This document shows, one piece after another, positions 1 through 8,395 of a stretch of DNA of 52,835 bases; the first letter of the stretch is position 1, and every line of letters starts with the position of its first letter. The stretch comes from Clostridia bacterium (GTDB taxonomy: Bacteria > Bacillota > Clostridia > Oscillospirales > CAG-272): the NCBI GenBank assembly GCA_017428635.1, contig JAFRQK010000004.1:1-52835 (forward strand). Reading direction: 5' to 3'. Both the position numbers and the translations under genes were made by a program. The notes under the pieces are model-generated. The model had not been told where the DNA came from. It did not search any database and saw nothing but the letters and a program-made list of their open reading frames with translations.

Positions 1-714
1 GTATAAGCGGCGGCGGCGGGGGTGGTCGGGTCGCCCGCTTCGGCGGGGGGGGTCGCTCCCGCTTCGGTCGCCGTATAAGCGGCGGTGCGGGGGCGGGTGC
101 TGTCTATATAACTACGAAATGAGCCGTGCTCTGTTCCGCTCCGTGCGTGCGTGCCGTGCCGTGCGGACGGCGGTTTCCGTGCCGTCCGTATAACTACGGA
201 ATGAGCGGTACGGCGGTTTTCCGCTCCGCTCCGTGCGTGCCGTGCCGTGCGGACGGCGGTTTCCGTGCCGTCCGTATAGAACGGAACGAGCCGCCCCGTG
301 CGTGCGTGCCGTGCGGACGGCGGTTTCCGTGCCGTCCGTATAGAACGGAACGAGCCGCCCCGTGCGTGCGTGCCGTGCGGACGGCGGTTTTCCGCTCCGT
401 CCGTATAACTACGGAATGAGCCGTTTCCGCTCCGCCGTATAAGCGGCGGCGGCGGCGGGGCGGGTGCTGTCTATATAACTACGGAATGAGCGTTGCCCGT
501 TCCGTCCGTATAACTACGGAACGGCTGTACCCGCTTTTCCGCGTGTGCGTGCGTGCCGTGCGGACGGCGGTTTTCGTGCCGTCCGTATAACTACGAAATG
601 AGCCGCCCCGTGCGTGCGCGCGTGGGCGCGCGCGGACGGCGATTCCCGTGACATCCATATAACTACGGAATGAGCGTTTTCCGCTTCCGTCCCTCTCTAT
701 TTAAGCGCGGGTGG
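1..714. repeat. GC-rich degenerate tandem repeat region with paired hairpins
   Basis: No credible gene is visible here. The sequence is built from imperfect repeats. One block runs CGGACGGC, a short G/T-rich loop, GCCGTCCG, then CCGTATAACTACGGAATGAG. This gives two hairpins per unit: CGGACGGC/GCCGTCCG (for example 164-171 with 181-188) and CCGTA-TAAC-TACGG (186-199). The TATAACTACGG or TATAACTACGA core recurs near 106, 189, 402, 475, 508, 586 and 658, and a variant TATAGAACGGAACGAG occurs at 275 and 339, exactly 64 bp apart. A second block, GTATAAGCGGCGG, recurs at 1, near 73 and near 438. The array probably continues beyond the left edge. Function unknown. Confidence 0.8.
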
Positions 715-823
715 CGGAGGTGCGGGGGTCGCCGTCGTTGATTCAAACAATAAATAGAACTCTTTTAGTGTTTTCTTCGCTTTATTTAGAACGTAATTTG
801 TGTTTCGCTTACTCCACCCAAAA
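715..823. other. AT-richer intergenic stretch, no gene seen
   Basis: The composition changes abruptly from the GC-rich repeats to AT-rich sequence. I see no open reading frame with a ribosome binding site and no RNA gene. It lies between the repeat region and the tandem terminators of the leftward ABC transporter gene. Confidence 0.5.
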
Positions 824-858
824 CAAAAAAAGCGCGTTTGCTTCATTGCAGCAAACGC
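824..858 (-). terminator. Second terminator-like hairpin after the ABC gene
   Basis: GCGTTTGCT (834-842) pairs with AGCAAACGC (850-858) around the loop TCATTGC. Reading leftward it is followed by a run of T. It backs up the terminator at 889-925. Stem and loop are almost the same as in the terminator at 3845-3879. Confidence 0.7.
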
Positions 859-888
859 ACCTTAACTTATAACTTAAACTCATAACTC

Positions 889-925
889 AAAAAAAGCGAG
901 CCGAAAGATCGGCTCGCTTTTTTTA
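889..925 (-). terminator. Rho-independent terminator of the XRE-ABC operon
   Basis: AGCGAGCCGA pairs with TCGGCTCGCT around the loop AAGA, with A and T runs on both sides. It lies directly after the stop codon of the ABC transporter gene and could act in both directions. Confidence 0.85.
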
Positions 926-2650
926 TCTTTCGGATACGGTATAGAGCGAATAGAAGTATCCCTTTTGCTCCATCAGTTCGTCGAACGTTCCGCGCTCCGT
1001 TACGCCTCCGTTTTTCAGGGCGAACAGGCCGTCGCAGCGGCGAAGGACGTTCTCGTCGAGGTCGTGCGTGACGATCACGCGGGTGAAGCCGTCGAGGTTC
1101 AGGATCGCGTCGAGCACCTCGAAGGACGTCTCGGCGTCGAGGGACGCCGTCGCCTCGTCAACGAACAGGACGGGCGTCTTTCGCAGGAGCGCTCTTGCGA
1201 TCGAGATCCTCTGCCTCTCCCCGCCGGAGAGCCCCGAACCGTTTTCGCCGCAGAGGTAGTCGGCGCCTTTTTCCGCGATCAGCTTTGAGAGCCCGGACAG
1301 GCGAACCGCGCGGTCGATCTCCTCTGTCGGGAACTCGGAGAACATCGTGATATTGTCGAGTATCGTGCTGTTAAACACGAACACGTTCTGCTGGATGATC
1401 GATACGAGGTCGTAAAGGGAGGAGGGGGAGACGTCTCTGAGTTCCTTCCCGTCGTAGAGGATCTCGCCGCCGTAGTCGGAAGACGACGCCATCAGCAGAT
1501 TCAGCAGCGTCGACTTGCCGCTCCCGGAGCCGCCGACGAGCGCATAGCATCCGCCGGAGCGAAGATCCATATCGACGTTTTTCAGCACGGGCTTGTTCTC
1601 TTCATAAGCGAATCCGAGATCGCGGATCGCGATCCCGCGGGTCAGCTCCGGGACGATATGCTCGCCCTCGTCCGGGACGTTTTTGCTGAGTGCCTCCGCC
1701 AGTTTGTCGATCAGCCCGAAAGAGGACTTCGTACCGGACCAGAACGCCGGGAACGTCCTGATCGGCGCGAGAACGTAGTTCAGAAGCTGAACGAAAACGA
1801 TCGCGGTACCCGCCGTGATCCCGCCTCTGCCCGAGAGCGCAAGAGCGGCGGCGACGAAGAACACGCCGAACTGAAGGATCCCGCCCGCGATGCCGGACGC
1901 ATAGGCCACGAGCACGGTGATCCGGGTCCGCTTTTTCGACGCGTCGGCGACGTCGCCGTTGCTTTTTCCGTGGATTCGCGCGATATTGTTCTCAGCTTTG
2001 AAACTCTTTATCACCGCGAAACCGGTTAGGACGTCTTTCAGAAGCCCGGTATAATTTTCCTTTTTATCGGAAACGTCCTTTTCCGCGGCCGCAGACTTAT
2101 TGCCGAGTATGACGGAAACGATAATCGGCAGCAGGGAGAACCCGATCGCGATCAGCGTCAGGAGCGGACTGTACCAGATCATAAGCCCGAGAGCGCCGAG
2201 GAACGAGACGGCGACCTCTATCGTCGTCTGAAGCTGGTTAACGAAATCACGCTCGATCGTGTTCACGTCGTTTGAGAGAGCGGAGATGTACAGCGACGAG
2301 TTCTCGCCGGAGAACGCCCGGATGCCCTTTCCCATGAGCCGGTCGAACACGTATCCGCGGTACTGCTTCATCGCCTTCGCGCGGAACGCGGAGAGAAAGG
2401 CGCGGTCGATCGCCCACGCGATCAGAAGCAGCGCGAACGCAGCGGCGCCGATGATCAGAAGCGTCGCGAAGCCGTACGCCTGCTCCCCGGAGATCAGATC
2501 GGAGATCGCCTTGATCAGCCACGAGATCACGAGATTCGCCGCGGAATTCAAGAGAGCCGCGATCACGGTCAGGGTGAGGTTGAATTTGTTCTTTCTGAAC
2601 AGTTCTTTGATAAACGGGCGGCGCAGCGTCCGGAGTTCTTTCTTATTCAC
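923..2650 (-). CDS. ABC transporter, fused permease and ATPase
   Basis: A 575-aa half-transporter of the ABC exporter type. Residues 1-320 form a six-helix membrane domain and residues 340-575 an ATPase domain. Visible motifs are Walker A GGSGSGKS (373-380), the Q-loop near 421, the signature LSGGE (474-478), Walker B VLFVDE (494-499) and the switch histidine H529. It should work as a dimer that exports a lipid, peptide or drug; the substrate cannot be read from the sequence. The start is GTG, whose GTGAATAA overlaps the stop of the upstream XRE-TPR regulator by 8 bases, so the two are translationally coupled and probably functionally linked. Two hairpin terminators follow. Confidence 0.9.
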   Translation of the reverse strand: MNKKELRTLRRPFIKELFRKNKFNLTLTVIAALLNSAANLVISWLIKAISDLISGEQAYGFATLLIIGAAAFALLLIAWAIDRAFLSAFRAKAMKQYRGYVFDRLMGKGIRAFSGENSSLYISALSNDVNTIERDFVNQLQTTIEVAVSFLGALGLMIWYSPLLTLIAIGFSLLPIIVSVILGNKSAAAEKDVSDKKENYTGLLKDVLTGFAVIKSFKAENNIARIHGKSNGDVADASKKRTRITVLVAYASGIAGGILQFGVFFVAAALALSGRGGITAGTAIVFVQLLNYVLAPIRTFPAFWSGTKSSFGLIDKLAEALSKNVPDEGEHIVPELTRGIAIRDLGFAYEENKPVLKNVDMDLRSGGCYALVGGSGSGKSTLLNLLMASSSDYGGEILYDGKELRDVSPSSLYDLVSIIQQNVFVFNSTILDNITMFSEFPTEEIDRAVRLSGLSKLIAEKGADYLCGENGSGLSGGERQRISIARALLRKTPVLFVDEATASLDAETSFEVLDAILNLDGFTRVIVTHDLDENVLRRCDGLFALKNGGVTERGTFDELMEQKGYFYSLYTVSER

Positions 2651-3731
2651 CGTTTTTTTCCTCCCGTTCTTCTTTTACCGATCTCCACAGAGCGGAGAAA
2701 TCTTCGTTTTCGAATCCTTTTACGGCAACCTCGACGGCGTCCGCCGCCGTCGCCCCTATATCGTCGTACGCGCCCGCGCCTTCTATTCGGTCGATAAAGC
2801 GGATGTCGCTTTCGTCGTAACTCGGCGACGCGTCGAAGAACGCCGCGGTTTCTTTCGCCCTTATCAGCGTATCGCGCGCCTCGTCGGGTCTTCCCGCCAT
2901 GAACCTGGCGCCCGCCAAAGCCGCGAGGAACGCGGCGGTCACCTTATCGAGAAAGTTCGGCCGGTCTCCCTTACGGAGCCCGAGAAAGAAGTTTATACTC
3001 AGGTCCAGTATCGCCTCAGCCGAGTCGCAGTCGCCGCGCGTGAGGAAAACGTTCGAATAACCGATGACGATATCGCACAGGGACTCGATAAGCGTCGCCG
3101 TCGCCTCCGAAAGATACGGCGCCGCCTCCTCCGCGCGATCGCTCACGGCAAGAACGTGGCCGATCTTGTGAGTGAAGAGTCCGCCCGCATTATGCTTTTT
3201 ATACAGTTCGATCCCGCGGTCGGTCTCGCCTAGCCCCAGATACGTTTCCGCCATTTTTCCGTACAGAGTCTGTTCGCTGATCCGGGGGTCTTCGTTCTGA
3301 CCGAGCAGAAGCAGTGACGCCTCAAGAAGCTCGAGCGCGCGTCGGAGCATGGCGCGGTCTCCGCTCTCGAATCCGAAAGCGCCGTACATAGAGGCGGATT
3401 CCCGCACTATGGGGAACGAGTGCGGGTACTTTCTGAGCGCCGTCTCCGCCTCGGTGAGGCCCGCCCGGTCCTTGTTCCTTCTGTATTCCTGCAAACGCTT
3501 CACCGTCGCGTCGAGGCGGTTGTCAACCATACGGTAGCCGAGCAGAACGTCCACGGACGTGTCGAAAAAGTTCGCCATCCCGACGATCATTTCGAGTTCG
3601 GGAACGGAGAGCCCCGCTTCCCATTTATATACGGCTCCCGCCGTCACTCCGAGTACCTCGGAGAGCTGTTCCTGCGTCAGCGACCGTTCCTTCCGGAACG
3701 CGCGGATATTCTCGGACAGTTTCATTTCCAT
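2643..3731 (-). CDS. XRE-family regulator with TPR-like C-terminal domain
   Basis: A 362-aa cytoplasmic protein. The first 65 residues are an XRE/Cro helix-turn-helix (around LTQEQLSEVLGVTAGAVYKW). The rest is helical and TPR-like (YLGLGETDRGIELYKKH, ARFMAGRPDEARDTLIRAKE). This architecture is typical of regulators whose helical repeats bind a peptide or partner. An in-frame ATG lies further upstream, but a strong promoter (3760-3788) would start transcription downstream of it. The start at 3731 is preceded by AAAGGAG with 10 bases spacing. Its stop overlaps the GTG start of the ABC exporter, so it probably controls its own operon. The ligand is unknown. Confidence 0.85.
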   Translation of the reverse strand: MEMKLSENIRAFRKERSLTQEQLSEVLGVTAGAVYKWEAGLSVPELEMIVGMANFFDTSVDVLLGYRMVDNRLDATVKRLQEYRRNKDRAGLTEAETALRKYPHSFPIVRESASMYGAFGFESGDRAMLRRALELLEASLLLLGQNEDPRISEQTLYGKMAETYLGLGETDRGIELYKKHNAGGLFTHKIGHVLAVSDRAEEAAPYLSEATATLIESLCDIVIGYSNVFLTRGDCDSAEAILDLSINFFLGLRKGDRPNFLDKVTAAFLAALAGARFMAGRPDEARDTLIRAKETAAFFDASPSYDESDIRFIDRIEGAGAYDDIGATAADAVEVAVKGFENEDFSALWRSVKEEREEKNGE

Positions 3732-3759
3732 TTTTTTCGAGCTCCTTTCCGTTTGCTCC

Positions 3760-3788
3760 ATTATACCGCGCAAACCGGCCCGTGTAAA
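3760..3788 (-). promoter_or_regulatory. Sigma-A promoter of the XRE-ABC operon
   Basis: TTTACA (3788-3783) and TATAAT (3765-3760) with a 17-bp spacer, reading leftward. Transcription would start near 3753, which fixes the regulator's start codon at 3731. Confidence 0.8.
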
Positions 3789-3844
3789 CAGATTATTCAT
3801 ACTAATGGGATTTTATTTTCTCTACTGTCAGTATGAATGGCTGC

Positions 3845-3879
3845 AAAAAAAAGAGCGTTTGCCTCATTGCGGCAAACGC
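3845..3879 (-). terminator. Terminator of the glycosidase-like/Gfo-Idh operon
   Basis: GCGTTTGCC (3855-3863) pairs with GGCAAACGC (3871-3879) around the loop TCATTGC, followed on the minus strand by a run of T. It lies just past the stop of the oxidoreductase and is nearly identical to the hairpin at 834-858. Confidence 0.8.
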
Positions 3880-3893
3880 CCGTCTTTTTTCTT

Positions 3894-5135
3894 TCAGCCT
3901 CTCGATTCCCACTCTTTGCGTACGCGTTCGTAGACCTCGTCCGGGACGTCGGGCGTGCCGCCCTTCGCCGTGGGCAGAAGTGCGTCTCCCGCGACGGCGG
4001 GATCGGTGCAGGCGACGTCGTTTCTCCATTTCTCGCGCTCGGCGGGATCGCGCAGGTCGGGCACTTCTACGGGTACGGACCCGTTGAGGATCGATCTGTA
4101 TGCGAAGAGGCCGGGCAGGAACATATCGAGCGCCTCGTAAACGTCGATGACCTCGCCGTAATCGCGGCCGAGGATCTTCTCGACGAAGAAGAACATCGAG
4201 TAGAAGTCTGAACCGCCGTGGCCGAACGCCTCCGCCGCGGCGGAGTTGTCGTCCTTGGGCTCCCAGTTCGTCGCCGGTCTGTCGGCGTATTCGCCCGGGT
4301 ACTCGTCGCACTTGAGGTAGATCCTGTCGACGTCTCCGGCGATCGCGTCCTCGCGCGCCGACTCCATTCTGCCCTTTGATCCGTAGACCGTGTACCAGAT
4401 GGAGTTCTCGTAAAGCTCGCCGTGGATGCTCTTGACGATCGCGCCGCCCTCCAGCGTGACGATCTCCATTCCGAGACCCGCGCCGCGTCTGCCGACGCCG
4501 AGGGGACGGTCGTTCATCGTGCTCTCGACGCCGATGACCGAGACGGGACGGAGGCCCGTGATGTGGATCAGCGGACCGAGAGAGTGAGTTACGTAATAGG
4601 TGGAGTAAAGGCGGTTGCGCCAGTGATCTGGTTCGCCGTAGGTGATGTCCGGCCAGATCGGAGCGCAGTTGTGGACGTACTCGCCCTCGCCGTACTCGAA
4701 CTCGCCGATCTTGCCCTCGCGGTAGAGTTTTCTCATCTCGCGCGGAGCGCCCATATAGCAGTAGTTCTCTCCGTACGCGTAGATCTTGCCGGTGCGCTCG
4801 ACGCACTCGATCAGCTCGACCGCCTCTTTCATCGTCTGACAGGGCAGGACCTCCGAGAAGACGTGCAGACCGCGCTCCATGCAGCGGATGGCGAAAGGAG
4901 CGTGCTCCGTCGCGTAGTTCGCGAGGACGACCGCGTCCATATCGTGCTTGATGAAATCTTCAAAATCCGAATAATACGTAACGGAATCGTCGTTGATCTC
5001 TTCCTTGATCTTTTTAAGCGCTCCGGGATACTTGTCGCAGACCGCGACGAGCTGAGCGTTCGACGCCTTTTCGCAGTACTCGATCATCGTGCCTCCGCGG
5101 TACGCGCCGAGAACGCCTATTCTTACTTTGTCCAT
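3894..5135 (-). CDS. Gfo/Idh/MocA family oxidoreductase with an altered EKP motif
   Basis: A 413-aa protein with an N-terminal Rossmann domain (MDKVRIGVLGAYRGG) and a C-terminal alpha/beta domain, as in NAD(P)-dependent sugar or inositol dehydrogenases. The start at 5135 has AAGGAGGA 8 bases upstream; an upstream in-frame ATG is not used. In most family members the motif after the nucleotide-binding domain is EKP, whose lysine is catalytic or binds cofactor. Here the same place reads SEVLPC, without the lysine. The later HxxG region reads THSLGPLIH. It lies downstream of a large glycosidase-like gene in the same orientation, separated by a hairpin array without a clear promoter, so the two may act on one glycoside. 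Substrate unknown. Confidence 0.85.
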   Translation of the reverse strand: MDKVRIGVLGAYRGGTMIEYCEKASNAQLVAVCDKYPGALKKIKEEINDDSVTYYSDFEDFIKHDMDAVVLANYATEHAPFAIRCMERGLHVFSEVLPCQTMKEAVELIECVERTGKIYAYGENYCYMGAPREMRKLYREGKIGEFEYGEGEYVHNCAPIWPDITYGEPDHWRNRLYSTYYVTHSLGPLIHITGLRPVSVIGVESTMNDRPLGVGRRGAGLGMEIVTLEGGAIVKSIHGELYENSIWYTVYGSKGRMESAREDAIAGDVDRIYLKCDEYPGEYADRPATNWEPKDDNSAAAEAFGHGGSDFYSMFFFVEKILGRDYGEVIDVYEALDMFLPGLFAYRSILNGSVPVEVPDLRDPAEREKWRNDVACTDPAVAGDALLPTAKGGTPDVPDEVYERVRKEWESRG

Positions 5136-5160
5136 TGTTGTGATCCTCCTTGTATACCAT

Positions 5161-5347
5161 GAACGCGGAGCGTTCAATTCATGATCGCGAAGCGATCAAT
5201 TCATGCAGCGGAGCTGCAATTCATGAACGCGAAGCGTTCAATTCATTGATTCAAATGAATTGTCCCTTCGGGACGTGAATTGATTTTGCGCTGCGCGCAA
5301 AACCGTGAATTGCGCCGTTCGGCGCGTGAATTGTCCCCTTCGGGGAC
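5161..5347. repeat. Array 1: eight GNA-loop hairpins with AATTCA linkers, in two opposed halves
   Basis: Four hairpins read on the plus strand: GAACGC-GGA-GCGTTC (5161-5175), GATCGC-GAA-GCGATC (5183-5197), GCAGC-GGA-GCTGC (5205-5217) and GAACGC-GAA-GCGTTC (5225-5239). Each is followed by AATTCAT. After a near-palindromic centre (5240-5261) four more read on the minus strand, with stem starts at 5262, 5282, 5312 and 5333, each followed on that strand by AATTCAC or AATTCAT. Loops on the reading strand are GAA, GCA, GAAC and GAA. Stems differ from unit to unit but stay self-complementary, while the linker is fixed. It lies between two co-oriented genes. A second array is at 45832-45930. Confidence 0.9.
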
Positions 5348-5382
5348 ATAAATATTTGCCGGGTATTTGCCGGAATATGTTT

Positions 5383-8274
5383 TTACAGAGTGATACGCTC
5401 TTCGGTCGCCTTGCCGTCTTTGAGCGTTATGATGAGCGCTTCCCTCTCTCTGACCGGAGTCAGGTATGAGTCGTCGCCTGTGCAGACCTCGACGAGTTTT
5501 GAATTCCCCGCCTCGGTCCAGTCGGTGTTGAGAAGCATCAGGATCTCGTCGTCGCCGTCAACGTATCTCGTCCAGAACACCTCGCCGGACGGGTCGAAAA
5601 CGTACGTGCCGTCGAGCGTCTCTTCGGCGAGCGCCGCGAGGACGGACGCGCTGAATTCGCGGAACAGCTCGTGACCGGGGTACGCCCAGAGGGTGAGCGT
5701 GTAAACGTATCCGTCGCCGACTTTGTTGCGGACGAGCATCGGCTCGCCGGTGAAGGCGTCCCACGCGACGACTTCCGCGCCGCAGAGTTCTATCCGGGCG
5801 AGATACGCTTTTCCGTCCTCGGTTATATCGTCGCTCGGGAGCGCGGAGAGGTCGGGCTCCGGATATATCTCTTTGTCCTTCACGTTGAACTGTCCGGAAT
5901 ACTCCGTACCGCGTCCGAGAACGCGGATTCCGCAGAGCTCGGAAAGATCGCCGCCGCGGATAAGATCGAGATTCTCCATGTCGCGCAGAAAGTCTCTCTT
6001 CACGTGGCGCGAGAACTGCGGGATACCGGTGAGAAGGACGCCGCCGTCTTTCACGAATTCCGTGAATTTCGCTTCGTCTTCCTCATTCGCCGTATGCCAT
6101 CCGAGGTTGGCGATCAGCTCGTAGTTCTTGTAAAAGTCGGCGTTCGCCTCGACTGGCAGACAGTCGAAATCGCCGTAAGGCGTGCCCGCGAAGAAGAATC
6201 TTCTCTTGTCGAATCGCTGGCGCAGCGGATGAGTGGACGCGCCGGGCATCAGAACGTCGATGACCTGACGCGATTTCTCCGGCTGACCGTGGCCCCACTC
6301 GGGTGCGGAGTTACCGTAAAGGCCCCAGACCGCGTAATGCGGATCCTGCTCGACGTCGCAGATGAACCCGTTGAACGGAGCAGCCCAGCGTCCCTCAAGG
6401 AACGCGATCTTGCGGACGTTTTTGCCGCGGCGCGGATGCGTCGATACGAACCGGAAGAAGCTCCTCGTCATATCGCGCTTGCCCTTGGTGAGCGCGTCGT
6501 CCCAGCACTGTCTTTCCTCTTTGTAAAGCTCGAAGAGCGAGTCCTCTTCGTAGATCGTGTTCGCTCCCATCATCCACGGCTGGAAGATAGAGAGAAAATA
6601 CTGACCGAGATGGTATTCGTGATACGGCTGCAGGCAGTGCTGGATCGCGATGTGCGCGCCCCAGCGCCCCTTGCCGAGCGCTTCCGCCGCAGGTCTCGCC
6701 TGAGTGAGAAGCGTCATCGTGTTGGGGACCATCGTCTCCGCGCGTACGAAATCCGCGCCGGAGAGGAAGCTGTACCTGATTCCGCCCGATGCGTCGCCGA
6801 ACGCGGCGCAGGAGCACACCTTGTGAGCGCGGTCGATCTCGATCTTGAGATCCCTCATGTATTTCTCCGCCGCGGTCTTCATGTCCTCCGAGGCGTAGGG
6901 TTCCTCGGGATCGCATGCGTAGACCTTGCCGGGGTATTCGTGCGGCCCGACGTCGGAGAGCATATCGCCCGCCGCCGTCGTCAGGGCGCCGCTGTCGTAC
7001 TCGTTGCACGCGGAGACCCAGATGCCGTGCTCGCGGCAGAACTTCGCCCAGCGGGCGAGAAGTTCGTCGGGAACGGGCTTTTCCATGAAGTTGCGGAATA
7101 CGACGTAGTTGCCGAGACGCGTGCGCGCCGTGTAGTCGATCAGCCAGTCCATGAAGCCCGCGTCGTCGTGCGGAACGACGGTCATGTCGTATCCGACCCT
7201 GACCGGATCCGCCTCGGGCTCAAAGTCGAGGACCTCGACTTTCGCCTCGCCCGCCGCGCGGAAGACCGCCTCGCCTGGCTCGGTGAGCGTGAAGTTGAAT
7301 TCGTTCCAGCCGGGGACGCAGTCGAGGTCGATCCGCCCGCCAGGGTACGTGACCGTTATCTTGTCCTCGCGCACGGCGTAGACTCTGCCGAAAAACGGCT
7401 CGTTTTTGAGGACCCACTCGGGAACTGAGAGCTGACCGTGATCGCGGACGCTCTGTCTCCATTTCAGACGGCTGACGGCGAACCAGAGGTCGGAGAGATT
7501 TTTCATCTCGATCGTATGCTTCCCCGCGGGGATGACGGCTCTGACCCAGTCGTCCTCTAAAATCTGCATGAAATAGTCGTGATGGCGGTAGTACTTTTTA
7601 TATCTTTTGAGTTCGACCCCGTCGCAGATCAGCGCGGTCTGCACGTAACCGTTAGCCATCGTGTTCTTTTCGGGATCGTAGCCGGTCGACGCCATTCCCT
7701 GCGTGTGGAAAAGCGTCTCCTCGTAGTCGTGCGTCTTCTCGGGTATCTCGACGTCGAACTTGAGCGACTCGCCGGGACCGACCCACGCGACGTCCATCCT
7801 GTGCCAGTTGTGAACGGGGAGACCCATGTCGTACGCCTCGAGCGCGCACTCTCCCTCGGCGGGCTCCGGTCTGAACCAAAGGTAACGATCACGGGTGACC
7901 ATGACCGAGCACCCGAGGTATTTCGGACCGACCGGAAAATCGAGCCTTCCCTTCTCGATCACGTCTTTCGCCGTGAAGTCAAGATCGAAACTCTTTGTTC
8001 TGAGATGGAATACGGCGTCCTCGCCGACTTCCGTCTCGAAGCGCACGCCCGCGACGCCGCGTTTTGTTCGGATCTCCCATTCGGGAGAATCAAGCGGAAT
8101 CTCCTTCGCCGTGTGGCCGGGTCCGAACCAGATCACGGGGTAGTCGAGCCGTACCGATTTTTCGATCTTCCCACCCTCGCAGGTGAGCGATCCGTCCCAG
8201 ATATACTGCGGATGGTAATGCCTTCTCGAATACAGATAAAGGTATCCGAAATCTATTCTGAAATCAAGCTTCAA
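5383..8274 (-). CDS. Large glycosidase-like protein, family not recognised
   Basis: A 963-aa protein. The start chosen is TTG at 8274, preceded by GGAGGG with about 8 bases spacing and a promoter at 8308-8336; the longer open frame would run back into the upstream gene. There is no signal peptide, so it is probably cytoplasmic. The first 370 residues look rich in beta strands. Residues of roughly 400-700 resemble a TIM-barrel glycosidase (aromatic and acidic clusters such as WVSACNEYDSG and HEYHLGQYF). A later part (DGGVLLTGIPQFSR) recalls the GATase-like domain of multi-domain beta-galactosidases. I cannot name the family or the catalytic residues. The Gfo/Idh neighbour suggests breakdown of a plant or host glycoside. 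Confidence 0.6.
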   Translation of the reverse strand: MKLDFRIDFGYLYLYSRRHYHPQYIWDGSLTCEGGKIEKSVRLDYPVIWFGPGHTAKEIPLDSPEWEIRTKRGVAGVRFETEVGEDAVFHLRTKSFDLDFTAKDVIEKGRLDFPVGPKYLGCSVMVTRDRYLWFRPEPAEGECALEAYDMGLPVHNWHRMDVAWVGPGESLKFDVEIPEKTHDYEETLFHTQGMASTGYDPEKNTMANGYVQTALICDGVELKRYKKYYRHHDYFMQILEDDWVRAVIPAGKHTIEMKNLSDLWFAVSRLKWRQSVRDHGQLSVPEWVLKNEPFFGRVYAVREDKITVTYPGGRIDLDCVPGWNEFNFTLTEPGEAVFRAAGEAKVEVLDFEPEADPVRVGYDMTVVPHDDAGFMDWLIDYTARTRLGNYVVFRNFMEKPVPDELLARWAKFCREHGIWVSACNEYDSGALTTAAGDMLSDVGPHEYPGKVYACDPEEPYASEDMKTAAEKYMRDLKIEIDRAHKVCSCAAFGDASGGIRYSFLSGADFVRAETMVPNTMTLLTQARPAAEALGKGRWGAHIAIQHCLQPYHEYHLGQYFLSIFQPWMMGANTIYEEDSLFELYKEERQCWDDALTKGKRDMTRSFFRFVSTHPRRGKNVRKIAFLEGRWAAPFNGFICDVEQDPHYAVWGLYGNSAPEWGHGQPEKSRQVIDVLMPGASTHPLRQRFDKRRFFFAGTPYGDFDCLPVEANADFYKNYELIANLGWHTANEEDEAKFTEFVKDGGVLLTGIPQFSRHVKRDFLRDMENLDLIRGGDLSELCGIRVLGRGTEYSGQFNVKDKEIYPEPDLSALPSDDITEDGKAYLARIELCGAEVVAWDAFTGEPMLVRNKVGDGYVYTLTLWAYPGHELFREFSASVLAALAEETLDGTYVFDPSGEVFWTRYVDGDDEILMLLNTDWTEAGNSKLVEVCTGDDSYLTPVREREALIITLKDGKATEERITL

Positions 8275-8307
8275 GGTTTTGCCCTCCGTCTTTATTTGTC
8301 TTACTAA

Positions 8308-8336
8308 ATGATACCATATCGGGCGGAAGAATTCAA
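8308..8336 (-). promoter_or_regulatory. Sigma-A promoter of the glycosidase-like gene
   Basis: TTGAAT (8336-8331) and TATCAT (8313-8308) with a 17-bp spacer, just upstream of the TTG start at 8274. Confidence 0.65.
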
Positions 8337-8340
8337 TAAA

Positions 8341-8373
8341 AAAATAAGCCGTTCCGCCTTTCGGCGAAACGGC
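8341..8373 (-). terminator. Terminator of the DUF4153-like gene
   Basis: On the minus strand GCCGTTTCGCC pairs, with one mismatch, with GGCGGAACGGC around GAAA, followed by TTATTTTTTT. It ends the upstream membrane-protein gene just before the next promoter. Confidence 0.75.
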
Positions 8374-8395
8374 CACGACGCTCTTCTGAACGTCT

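Noticed and set aside
126-419. 97-codon open frame in the left repeat region
   Set aside because: It has no ribosome site, its Cys/Arg-rich product simply reflects the repeats, and no family is recognisable.
5161-5347. CRISPR array
   Set aside because: The constant part is only about 7 bases and the variable parts are palindromes of 13 to 23 bases, the opposite of repeats with unique spacers; no cas genes are near.
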